Below are positions 4,823 to 11,132 of a stretch of DNA of 12,681 nucleotides, in pieces (the stretch's first letter is position 1; each line of letters starts with the position of its first letter). Position numbers and translations under genes: made by a program. The notes under the pieces are model-generated. The model had not been told where the DNA came from, ran no database searches, and was given only the letters and a program-made list of their open reading frames with translations. Source of the DNA: JANNAT01 sp031422555 (lineage in GTDB: Bacteria; Pseudomonadota; Alphaproteobacteria; Rhodobacterales; Rhodobacteraceae). The stretch lies in the NCBI GenBank assembly GCA_031422555.1, contig JANPLZ010000088.1:1-12681 (forward strand). The letters are read 5' to 3'.

Positions 4823-6388
4823 CTATTCGATTGACAGGGCCACAAACCGCGGGTCGCCTTCGCGGCGGATCAACAGCAAGATCGATTTGCGGCCAGCTTC
4901 TTTGGCTTCGGTGATGCGGTCTTGCAGATCGGACAGTTTCACCACCTTTTGCTGACCAGCTTCGACAATGACATCCCCCGGCGTCACACCCTTGCCCGCA
5001 GCTTCGGCCGACGGATCAACCTTGGTCACAGCCAATCCCGTGCTGCCCTTGGGCAAGTTCAGGCTTTTGGCAACATCGTCAGTCATCGGCACCACGGTCA
5101 GGCCCAGCAATTCGGCGGTTTTGGGTGCTGCCGGAGTTTTCTCAACCGCGGCTGGCACCGGTTCGGCTTCGGCCTCTTCCCGGCGGCCAAGGGTGACCGG
5201 AATGGTGGTTTCCTTGCCATCGCGCAACACCAGAACCGGCACGGCCTGACCGATTGGGCTGTCCGCCACAGTGCGGGTCAGATCGCGGGTATCGGTGATT
5301 TCCTGACCGTCAAACGTCATGATCACATCGCCCGCGAGCAACCCCGCCGCTTTGGCCGGGCCTTCGGGCACATCGGTGATCAGCGCGCCCACGGCTTTCG
5401 GCAGACCCATCGCTTCGGCAACATCGACGGTGACATCCTGAATGCGCACGCCCAGCCATCCGCGCCGGGTTTCGCCAAATTCCTGCAACTGCCCGGTCAC
5501 TTTGCTGACCACATTCGACGCCATCGAAAAGCCGATGCCGATAGAGCCGCCGGTGGGCGACAAAATCGCGGTGTTCACGCCAATAACCTGACCGTCCATG
5601 TTGAACAGCGGCCCGCCCGAGTTGCCCTTGTTGATCGCAGCATCGGTTTGCAGGAAATCATCATAGCTGCCCTGCAATTCGCGGCCCCGTGCCGAGACGA
5701 TGCCAGCCGACACCGAAAAGCCCTGACCCAGCGGGTTGCCCATCGCCATAACCCAATCACCGACGCGCATCGCATCGCTGTCGCCAAACACCACGAACGG
5801 CAGGGGCGTTGGGCTTTCGACTTTCAACAGCGCGATGTCGGTTTTCGGGTCGGTGCCGATCAATTTGGCCTGCAAGCGGGTCTTGTTGTAAAATTCGATC
5901 TCGATCTGATCGGCACCCTCAATCACGTGGTTGTTGGTAACGATGTAGCCGTCCGCCGAAATCACAAAGCCCGACCCCAAAGCATCAGAGCGTTGCGGCT
6001 CATCAGTGCCGGGGCCATCTTGGTTGAATTCCTTGAAGAATTCCTCAAACGGTGATCCTTCCGGCACCATCGGCCCCCCTTCGGTAGAGGCTGCCACAAT
6101 GGCAGAGGTGGTGATATTCACCACCGAGGGGCTGATCTGTTCGGCAAGGTCGGCAAAGCTGTCCGGCGCGCTTTCGGCCCGGGTCTGCAGGGCGGGCAGC
6201 AGTGCCAGCGACAAGCCAAGCCCCAGCGCCAGCAACAGGCTGCGCGACTGGCGGTTGTTTTGCGGCAACGACTGGCGCAACGACTGGGGCAACGACTGGG
6301 GTATTGCAAAAACTGTGGCACGGTTTAGCACGTCCGAACTCCCTATCTTAACGACGTCAAAGACCGGATTTCGGCCGTTGCGTTTCAT
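4823..6388 (-). CDS. degP: Periplasmic Do/DegP-family serine protease with two PDZ domains
   Basis: This HtrA-family protease-chaperone handles misfolded envelope proteins in the periplasm. In the 521-residue frame the catalytic triad is complete: H154 (TNNHVIEGA), D184 (KTDIALLKV) and S257 (GNSGGPL). PDZ1 spans about 308-402 (GWLGVRIQDV...) and PDZ2 about 425-518, joined by an Ala/Glu/Pro linker. A hydrophobic signal segment lies at 50-66 with likely cleavage near AES at 71-73. The ATG at 6388 has no Shine-Dalgarno, whereas an in-frame GTG at 6329-6331 (residue 20) has AGGGAG 7 nt upstream and is the more likely start, giving 502 residues. The stretch before the signal segment contains QSL(P/R) repeats from a 12-bp tandem repeat. 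It follows hflK-hflC, a common alphaproteobacterial order, but a strong terminator separates them. Confidence 0.93.
   Translation of the reverse strand: MKRNGRNPVFDVVKIGSSDVLNRATVFAIPQSLPQSLRQSLPQNNRQSRSLLLALGLGLSLALLPALQTRAESAPDSFADLAEQISPSVVNITTSAIVAASTEGGPMVPEGSPFEEFFKEFNQDGPGTDEPQRSDALGSGFVISADGYIVTNNHVIEGADQIEIEFYNKTRLQAKLIGTDPKTDIALLKVESPTPLPFVVFGDSDAMRVGDWVMAMGNPLGQGFSVSAGIVSARGRELQGSYDDFLQTDAAINKGNSGGPLFNMDGQVIGVNTAILSPTGGSIGIGFSMASNVVSKVTGQLQEFGETRRGWLGVRIQDVTVDVAEAMGLPKAVGALITDVPEGPAKAAGLLAGDVIMTFDGQEITDTRDLTRTVADSPIGQAVPVLVLRDGKETTIPVTLGRREEAEAEPVPAAVEKTPAAPKTAELLGLTVVPMTDDVAKSLNLPKGSTGLAVTKVDPSAEAAGKGVTPGDVIVEAGQQKVVKLSDLQDRITEAKEAGRKSILLLIRREGDPRFVALSIE
6265..6300. repeat. Three 12-bp tandem repeats inside degP
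   Basis: The 12-bp unit GCAACGACTGGS occurs three times head to tail, differing only in the last base, with a further degenerate partial copy just to the left. It is in frame with degP and encodes the (P/R)QSL repeats in the region before the signal peptide. Copy-number change would alter the protein by four residues without a frameshift. Confidence 0.85.
6339..6344 (-). promoter_or_regulatory. Ribosome-binding site favouring a GTG start for degP
   Basis: On the minus strand AGGGAG ends 7 nt before the in-frame GTG at 6329-6331. The ATG usually picked (6388) has no such element. This decides the start in favour of GTG unless N-terminal data say otherwise. Confidence 0.65.
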
Positions 6389-6401
6389 CTGATGTCAGCA
6401 A

Positions 6402-6429
6402 AGATAATCGCCCATGGCCGCAATGCAAT
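6402..6429 (-). promoter_or_regulatory. Weak candidate promoter for degP
   Basis: Between the hflC terminator and degP the minus strand carries TTGCAT, then 16 nt, then TATCTT (three and four matches to the consensus hexamers). A start from here would leave almost no leader for the ATG at 6388 but about 60 nt for the GTG at 6331. A heat-shock or envelope-stress sigma site would be expected for this gene, but I could not identify one. Confidence 0.25.
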
Positions 6430-6545
6430 TCCCTGGGTAACAGGCTCCGTATTTCGTGAACGCAGTTGTCGCTGGCGTGAACCCCTGCGGCAAGGGCCAA
6501 GATACGCAATCATACCGGATCGGCACGCAAACGCCGATTCCCGTT

Positions 6546-6575
6546 AAAAAAGGGGCCGGTGCAAAGACCGGCCCC
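6546..6575 (-). terminator. Strong intrinsic terminator of the hflK-hflC operon
   Basis: A perfect 9-bp GC-rich stem, GGGGCCGGT (6552-6560) with ACCGGCCCC (6567-6575), has a 6-nt loop and lies 19 nt after the hflC stop. On the minus strand it is followed immediately by six T residues. It should insulate degP from hflKC transcription. Confidence 0.92.
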
Positions 6576-6594
6576 GATTTAATGTCGCACCGCG

Positions 6595-7482
6595 TTACTG
6601 CGCCGCAGGGGCTGCAACCGGGGCTTTTTCCGATCCGAGATATTCGAAGAATTCAGAATCTGGCTGCAAGACGATTGACGAATTGCCGCCCTGCAACGCG
6701 CGTTCGTAAGATGTCAACGACCGGGTAAAGGCAAAGAATTCCGGGTCTTTGCCAAAGGCTTCGGCATAGATTGCGTTGCGTTCGGCATCGGATTCACCGC
6801 GCACCACTTCGGCGTTTTTGCGCGCCTCGGACACCACTTCGACCACCGAACGATCTGCCGCGGCGCGCACACGCTGGGCGGCTTCGTTACCGCGCGCGAT
6901 TTCGTCCGTCGCCTCGCGTTGGCGTTCAGCCCGCATCCGTGCAAAGGTCGCCTCAAGGTTTTGTTCGGGCAAATCGGTGCGGGTCAGCCGCACGTCGATG
7001 ACATCGACACCCAAGCCCTTGGCTTTGACGCGCGAATTGTCGCGGATCAGATTCATCAGCGATGTGCGGTCTTCAGACAGCACCCGCTGGCTGGGAACCG
7101 AACCCAGAACCTGACGGATTTCGGCGCTGATGATCTGGTCAAGGTTGCCTTTGGCGGCCTCGACCCCCCCGGCACCAACGGCACGGCGGAACACTTCCAG
7201 ATCAACGATGCGCCAGCGGGCAAAAGCATCGACCACAAGACGGCGATCATCCAGCGGCGTTACTTCCAACGGCTGCGTTGGCAGGCCCAAAATGCGGTCA
7301 TCATAGCGCAACACATCTTGAATGAACGGGATCTTGAAGCCAAGGCCGGGCTTGTCGATCACCTGCTTGACCTGACCGAATTGCAGCACCAGCACTTTTT
7401 CGCGCTCGTCCACGATAAAGATTGACGACAGGCCCAAAGCGCCCAGCAAAATAACGGCGGGCAGGATATAGGTAAGACGCAT
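6595..7482 (-). CDS. hflC: HflC, SPFH/Band 7 subunit of the FtsH-modulating HflKC complex
   Basis: The predicted 295-residue inner-membrane protein has one N-terminal transmembrane segment (about residues 5-24) and a periplasm-facing SPFH/Band 7 domain beginning VDEREKVLVLQFGQVKQV. A long charged Ala/Glu/Arg helix follows at about 175-240 (RMRAERQREATDEIARGNEA...), as in prohibitin-like proteins, and then a short tail ending in Ala/Pro. With HflK it forms a large cage around the FtsH protease and limits its action on membrane proteins. The length is usual for alphaproteobacteria and shorter than the E. coli protein. The ATG overlaps the hflK stop as TGATG. A GGAGGG ribosome-binding site (7491-7496 on the plus strand) lies 8 nt upstream inside hflK, so the two subunits are translationally linked. 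Confidence 0.95.
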   Translation of the reverse strand: MRLTYILPAVILLGALGLSSIFIVDEREKVLVLQFGQVKQVIDKPGLGFKIPFIQDVLRYDDRILGLPTQPLEVTPLDDRRLVVDAFARWRIVDLEVFRRAVGAGGVEAAKGNLDQIISAEIRQVLGSVPSQRVLSEDRTSLMNLIRDNSRVKAKGLGVDVIDVRLTRTDLPEQNLEATFARMRAERQREATDEIARGNEAAQRVRAAADRSVVEVVSEARKNAEVVRGESDAERNAIYAEAFGKDPEFFAFTRSLTSYERALQGGNSSIVLQPDSEFFEYLGSEKAPVAAPAAQ

Positions 7483-8699
7483 CAGTTTGACCCTCCGGTG
7501 GTGGTGGTGGTGGCAGCGGCTGCGGCGGCATTGGGCATCTTGGCCAATTCATTCAGCGGCAAGAACGGCACAACGCCACTGCCACCTTCGCCGCCACTGA
7601 CGCCGTCAAGGATGACCTTATTCATGCCACCAAGGACTTTTTCCATTGTTTCCAGATACATACGCTTGCGCGTAACTTCCGGGGCTTTGACATATTCGGC
7701 GTAGACTGCCAAGAAACGGCTGGCTTCGCCTTCGGCGTTGTTCACCACCTGGGCGCGGTAAGCTTCGGCTTCTTCCAAAAGCTGCGCCGCCTGACCACGC
7801 GCACCCGCAGTGACTTTGTTGGCGTAGGCATCGGCCTCTTTTTCCAACCGGTCGCGTTCTTGCTGGGCGGCTTGCACCGCGCGGAACGCATCAATCACTT
7901 CGCGCGGTGGGTCCGAGCGTGCAAAGTTCACCCGCACCACGTTGATGCCCGCGTCATAGCTGTTCAGCGTCGATTGCACCGCCACCATCAGATCATCGGC
8001 AACAATGCCCCGATCGCGGTTCAGGATGGGTGCCAGTTCCGACCGTGCGATGATGTCGCGCATTGCGGATTCCGACACCGCCCGGATGGTGTCTTCGGGA
8101 TCGGCCAAGTTGAACAGATATTTTTCGGGGTCCGAGATGTTCCACACCACCTGAAACTGAATATCCACGATGTTCTGATCGCGGGTCAGCATCAGGCCGT
8201 TGTCCAACTCACCCTGCGCGCCAGACCCGATATCGGTGGTGCGCTGCCCGGTGGTTTGCACAATCTCGGCGGTGACAAACGGCCATGGGGCAAAGTTCAG
8301 GCCCTCCTGCCCCATGCCGCTGGATTTGCCCAGGAACAATTCGACCGAACGTTCTTCGGGTTTGACAGTGTAGAAAGACATAAAGGCCCACAGCACGACC
8401 AGCGCAAGGCCGCCGAACACCAGACCCTGTTTGCTGAACAACTGGCCGATACCGCCGCCATCGCCGCCGCCGGTGCCACCACCATTTGGCGGCGTGCCAC
8501 GGCCACGCCCGCCCATAAGCACGCGCAACTGTTCCTGACCTTTTTTCATCAACTCGTCGATTTCGGGCATTTGCGACCCGGATCCGGGCCTGCGATCGCC
8601 GCCGTTGCGCGGGCGCTCGCCGCCATTGTTGCCGTTCTGGTCATCATTGCCCGAGCCGCCGCTACCGCCGCCGCCCCAAGGACCCCCGCTACCCGCCAT
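7482..8699 (-). CDS. hflK: HflK, SPFH/Band 7 subunit of the FtsH-modulating HflKC complex
   Basis: The predicted 405-residue partner of HflC has a cytoplasmic N-terminal region of about 85 residues that is very rich in Gly, Asn and Ser, as in other HflK proteins. It contains a short helix (MPEIDELMKKGQEQLRVLMGG, 44-64). One transmembrane segment (about 92-110) is followed by the SPFH domain (VKPEERSVELFLGK onward) and a helical region (AAQQERDRLEKEADAYANKV). The C-terminus ends in Ala and Thr runs (AAAAAATTTTTGG) encoded by trinucleotide repeats. The ATG has AAAGGG 7 nt upstream. The 125-nt gap from the preceding gor gene holds no terminator I can see, so read-through from rpiA-gor is possible beside its own promoter. 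It overlaps hflC by 1 nt. Confidence 0.95.
   Translation of the reverse strand: MAGSGGPWGGGGSGGSGNDDQNGNNGGERPRNGGDRRPGSGSQMPEIDELMKKGQEQLRVLMGGRGRGTPPNGGGTGGGDGGGIGQLFSKQGLVFGGLALVVLWAFMSFYTVKPEERSVELFLGKSSGMGQEGLNFAPWPFVTAEIVQTTGQRTTDIGSGAQGELDNGLMLTRDQNIVDIQFQVVWNISDPEKYLFNLADPEDTIRAVSESAMRDIIARSELAPILNRDRGIVADDLMVAVQSTLNSYDAGINVVRVNFARSDPPREVIDAFRAVQAAQQERDRLEKEADAYANKVTAGARGQAAQLLEEAEAYRAQVVNNAEGEASRFLAVYAEYVKAPEVTRKRMYLETMEKVLGGMNKVILDGVSGGEGGSGVVPFLPLNELAKMPNAAAAAATTTTTGGSN
7497..7511. repeat. (GGT)5 trinucleotide run at the hflK 3' end
   Basis: Five GGT units on the plus strand read as five ACC codons (Thr) in hflK, next to six alanine codons. It is a short slippage-prone tract lying immediately before the ribosome-binding site of hflC. 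Confidence 0.75.
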
Positions 8700-8824
8700 G
8701 TATAAACCCTTTGACTTCTATTTCGTTGCTGTTGATTTGGGCGCTATCGGTTGGAAAATCAAGCGCCGGCGTGACTTTGTGACCGGTGCTGCTGTCGCAG
8801 CCGTTTTGGACATTTGGGCAATTA

Positions 8825-10207
8825 TCAACGCACCGGCTTGCGCATCGTCACCAATTCTTCCGCCATTGTCGGATGCACGGCGACGGTGCGGTCGAAATCC
8901 TCTTTGGTGGCCCCCATCTTGATCGCAATCGCTGCCAGCTGGATCATCTCGGCGGCCCCCGGCCCCACGATATGACAGCCAAGAACCCGGCGCGTCGTGG
9001 CATCGACCACCAGTTTCATCAGCACTTTGTCCGGGCGGCCTGCAAACATGGTTTGCATCGCGCGGAAAGTAGCCGTGTAAATCTGCACCGGACCTGCGGC
9101 GCGGGCGGCGTCTTCGGTCAATCCGATTGCGGCCAGTTCGGGCTGGGTGAACACGGCGGAGGCGACAAGGTCATGGTCGGCCTTGGTTGGCACGCCGCGA
9201 AAAACGGTGTCAGCAAACGCATGGCCTTCGCGGATCGCCACCGGGGTCAGGTTGATGCGGTCGGTGACATCGCCCACCGCAAAGATCGACGGCACGGCGG
9301 TTTGGCTAAAGCCGTCAACCACGATCTGGCCATTGCGCCCAAGGCCGACGCCAAGGTCTTGCAACCCCAGCCCGCCCGAATTTGGCAGCCGCCCGGTGGC
9401 ATAAAGCACCAGATCAAATTCCGCCCCCGATCCAGCCGCCCCCGATCCAGCCGTCGCCGATCCAGCCGTCACCGTGGCGCGAATGCCGGTTGCTGTTTTG
9501 TCCAGCCGCTGCACGTCGGTGTCGCAATGAATGGCAATGCCGCGCGCGATCATGGCGTTTGCTACATGGCTGCGGGCCTCATCATCAAAGCCGCGCAAAA
9601 TTTGGCCACCGCGGTAATATTGCGTGGTCTGCACCCCCAACCCGTGCAGAATACAGGCAAATTCCGACGCAATATAGCCGCCGCCAACCACCAGCGCGCG
9701 TTTGGGCAGCGCGGGCAGATGGAACATGTCATTCGAGGTCACAGCCAGATCGCTGCCCGGAAAATCGGGCACGAACGGGCGTCCGCCGGTGGCAATCAGG
9801 ATATGTTTGGTGCTGAATTCACGGCCATCCGCCAGCCGCACCCGGTGCGCATCCACCACCACCGCGCGGGCATCATGGATGGTGACGCCAGCATTGGTCA
9901 ACGTGGTGCGGTAGGCGGTTTCGAGGCGCGTCAACTCTGCTTCAAGGTGGTTGCGAAAGCGGGGCCAATCAAACGCACTTACCGACGCCTCCCAGCCATA
10001 AGCGCGGGCATCTTCGATGGTGGACGGATAGGCCGAGGCGAACACCATCAGCTTTTTGGGCACGCAGCCGCGGATCACACAGGTGCCACCCATGCGGCTT
10101 TCTTCGGCCAAGCCCACGCGTGCGCCGCCTTCGGACGACGCGATGCGCGCCGCGCGCACCCCGCCGGAACCGCCACCGATGACAAACAGGTCGTAATCAA
10201 ACGCCAC
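8825..10207 (-). CDS. gor: Glutathione-disulfide reductase (class I pyridine nucleotide-disulfide oxidoreductase)
   Basis: The predicted 460-residue cytoplasmic flavoenzyme would reduce glutathione disulfide with NADPH. Visible are the FAD-binding GGGSGG (11-16), the redox disulfide C43/C48 in GGTCVIRGCVPKK, the second dinucleotide fold GGGYIASE (175-182) and arginines R199 and R205 in YRGGQILRGFD that mark NADPH rather than NADH use. The FAD motif is at ATGRLP and GDVTDRINLTPVA (270-324), and the C-terminal acid-base pair is in HPTMAEE (H445, E450). The start is GTG at 10207, 2 nt after the rpiA stop, with GGGGGA about 7 nt upstream inside rpiA, so the two are likely one operon. An Ala-Gly-Ser repeat at 248-262, made by a 15-bp tandem repeat, sits in a loop of the NADPH domain and is unusual for the family. 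Confidence 0.94.
   Translation of the reverse strand: MAFDYDLFVIGGGSGGVRAARIASSEGGARVGLAEESRMGGTCVIRGCVPKKLMVFASAYPSTIEDARAYGWEASVSAFDWPRFRNHLEAELTRLETAYRTTLTNAGVTIHDARAVVVDAHRVRLADGREFSTKHILIATGGRPFVPDFPGSDLAVTSNDMFHLPALPKRALVVGGGYIASEFACILHGLGVQTTQYYRGGQILRGFDDEARSHVANAMIARGIAIHCDTDVQRLDKTATGIRATVTAGSATAGSGAAGSGAEFDLVLYATGRLPNSGGLGLQDLGVGLGRNGQIVVDGFSQTAVPSIFAVGDVTDRINLTPVAIREGHAFADTVFRGVPTKADHDLVASAVFTQPELAAIGLTEDAARAAGPVQIYTATFRAMQTMFAGRPDKVLMKLVVDATTRRVLGCHIVGPGAAEMIQLAAIAIKMGATKEDFDRTVAVHPTMAEELVTMRKPVR
9427..9471. repeat. Three 15-bp tandem repeats inside gor
   Basis: The core CCGATCCAGCCG recurs with an exact 15-nt period starting at 9427, 9442 and 9457, with changes only in the last three bases of each unit. 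It is in frame with gor and encodes Ala-Gly-Ser-(Ala/Gly)-(Thr/Ala) units around residues 248-262. Slippage would add or remove five residues without breaking the gene. Confidence 0.88.
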
Positions 10208-10209
10208 GC

Positions 10210-10998
10210 CTATTCCCCCATATCGGCAAAAATATTGTCCGAGGGCGCAAAATAAATCCGGTCATCGGTTTCCGAGCCAGAATTGATGTCGCGCACCGTC
10301 ACGCGCCCGTCGCCATGCCCGATCACCACGATATCGCAGATGTCGATGAACAGGCCATTTTCGACCACGCCGGGGATTTGGTTCAACACCATCGCCAACT
10401 GGCGCGGATTGCCGATGCGTTTGAGGTGCAGATCAACGATGTAATTGGATTCGTCGGTCAGCAGCGGGCGGTCGCCGTTCATCCGTAAACTGACCTCGCG
10501 GCTCATCACATCCAGCGCCACAAGGGTTTCCTCGACCAGCGCCTTGGTGGTTTGCCAACCAAAGGGAATGATTTCTATCGGCAACGGAAACGCGCCCAGT
10601 TGCTGCACTTCTTTGGCGGCATCGGCGATGACGATCATCTGATCGCTGGCGGTAGCCACGATCTTTTCTTGCAACAGCGCCGCACCGCCGCCTTTGATCA
10701 GCGCCAGATTCTGGTCAAACTCGTCCGCGCCGTCGATGGTCAGGTCCAGCCATTTGGCATCATCCAGCGAGGTTACCTTGATGCCGCATTGGCGGGCCAA
10801 CTCGGCTGTGCGGGTGGATGTGGGCACGCCAACGATTTTCAGTCCCTCTTCGCGCACCCGCTCTCCCAGACAGCGCACCATCCAGGCGGCGGTTGATCCG
10901 GTGCCAAGCCCCACTTTCATCCCCGACTCGACAAAGGCCACCGCACGTTTGGCGGCAACAAATTTGGCTTTGTCGATGGGGGACAATTCGGCGGGCAT
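10210..10998 (-). CDS. rpiA: Ribose-5-phosphate isomerase A
   Basis: The predicted 262-residue cytoplasmic enzyme interconverts ribose-5-phosphate and ribulose-5-phosphate in the pentose phosphate pathway. Phosphate-binding GLGTGSTAA (30-38), the DGADE motif (D89, D92), KGGG (K102) and E111 are all present. They match, with a constant offset of 8, the active-site residues of the E. coli enzyme (D81, D84, K94, E103). The VVENGLF segment of the family is also present. The protein is about 40 residues longer than the E. coli form, mostly at the C-terminus (DINSGSETDDRIYF onward), as in related alphaproteobacteria. The ATG has an ideal AGGAG 6 nt upstream. It is the first gene of the minus-strand block, followed after 2 nt by gor, and diverges from the metal transporter. 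Confidence 0.96.
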   Translation of the reverse strand: MPAELSPIDKAKFVAAKRAVAFVESGMKVGLGTGSTAAWMVRCLGERVREEGLKIVGVPTSTRTAELARQCGIKVTSLDDAKWLDLTIDGADEFDQNLALIKGGGAALLQEKIVATASDQMIVIADAAKEVQQLGAFPLPIEIIPFGWQTTKALVEETLVALDVMSREVSLRMNGDRPLLTDESNYIVDLHLKRIGNPRQLAMVLNQIPGVVENGLFIDICDIVVIGHGDGRVTVRDINSGSETDDRIYFAPSDNIFADMGE

Positions 10999-11024
10999 GG
11001 GCAGTCTCCTGTTCTGTCGGCACC

Positions 11025-11030
11025 TTTATA
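11025..11030 (-). promoter_or_regulatory. Candidate -10 element for rpiA-gor
   Basis: TATAAA on the minus strand (five of six matches to TATAAT) lies 26 nt upstream of the rpiA ATG and would give a leader of about 20 nt. No good -35 hexamer is present at the right spacing, so support is partial. Confidence 0.35.
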
Positions 11031-11074
11031 GGCAAAGCAGGCCACAGGGGCGAGAGGCAATTGCGCAAGGTGGA

Positions 11075-11102
11075 TTGACAGTTTGCTGGCAAAGACTAAA
11101 TT
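11075..11102 (+). promoter_or_regulatory. Promoter of the Nramp transporter gene
   Basis: A perfect -35 TTGACA (11075-11080) is followed after 16 nt by TAAATT (11097-11102, four of six matches to TATAAT). The predicted start of transcription is near 11109, about 25 nt before the ATG. The Fur-type palindrome overlaps the last base of the -10 and covers the start site. Confidence 0.65.
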
Positions 11103-11116
11103 GAGAATAATTCGCA
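11102..11116 (+). promoter_or_regulatory. Fur/Mur-family-type operator over the transporter promoter
   Basis: TGAGAAT-A-ATTCGCA is a 7-1-7 inverted repeat; the half-sites differ only at one position (A against C). This is the geometry and base content of Fur-family boxes. It spans the end of the -10 and the predicted start site, so a bound repressor would block initiation. In alphaproteobacteria the Mn-sensing member Mur often controls mntH or sit genes; which regulator binds here cannot be told from the site alone. Confidence 0.6.
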
Positions 11117-11132
11117 TTAACAGAAAGTCAGC

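Noticed and set aside
4922..6055. A 377-codon plus-strand frame opposite degP.
   Set aside because: Antisense to a gene with a complete catalytic triad and PDZ domains; the His/Gln/Arg-rich translation is typical of shadow frames at this GC content.
7860..8705. A 281-codon plus-strand frame opposite hflK.
   Set aside because: Shadow of the HflK coding sequence; no domain and biased composition.
8786..10255. A 489-codon open frame on the plus strand opposite gor.
   Set aside because: It is the antisense shadow of a gene with all glutathione reductase motifs; its translation is rich in His, Arg, Gln and Ala with no recognisable domain.
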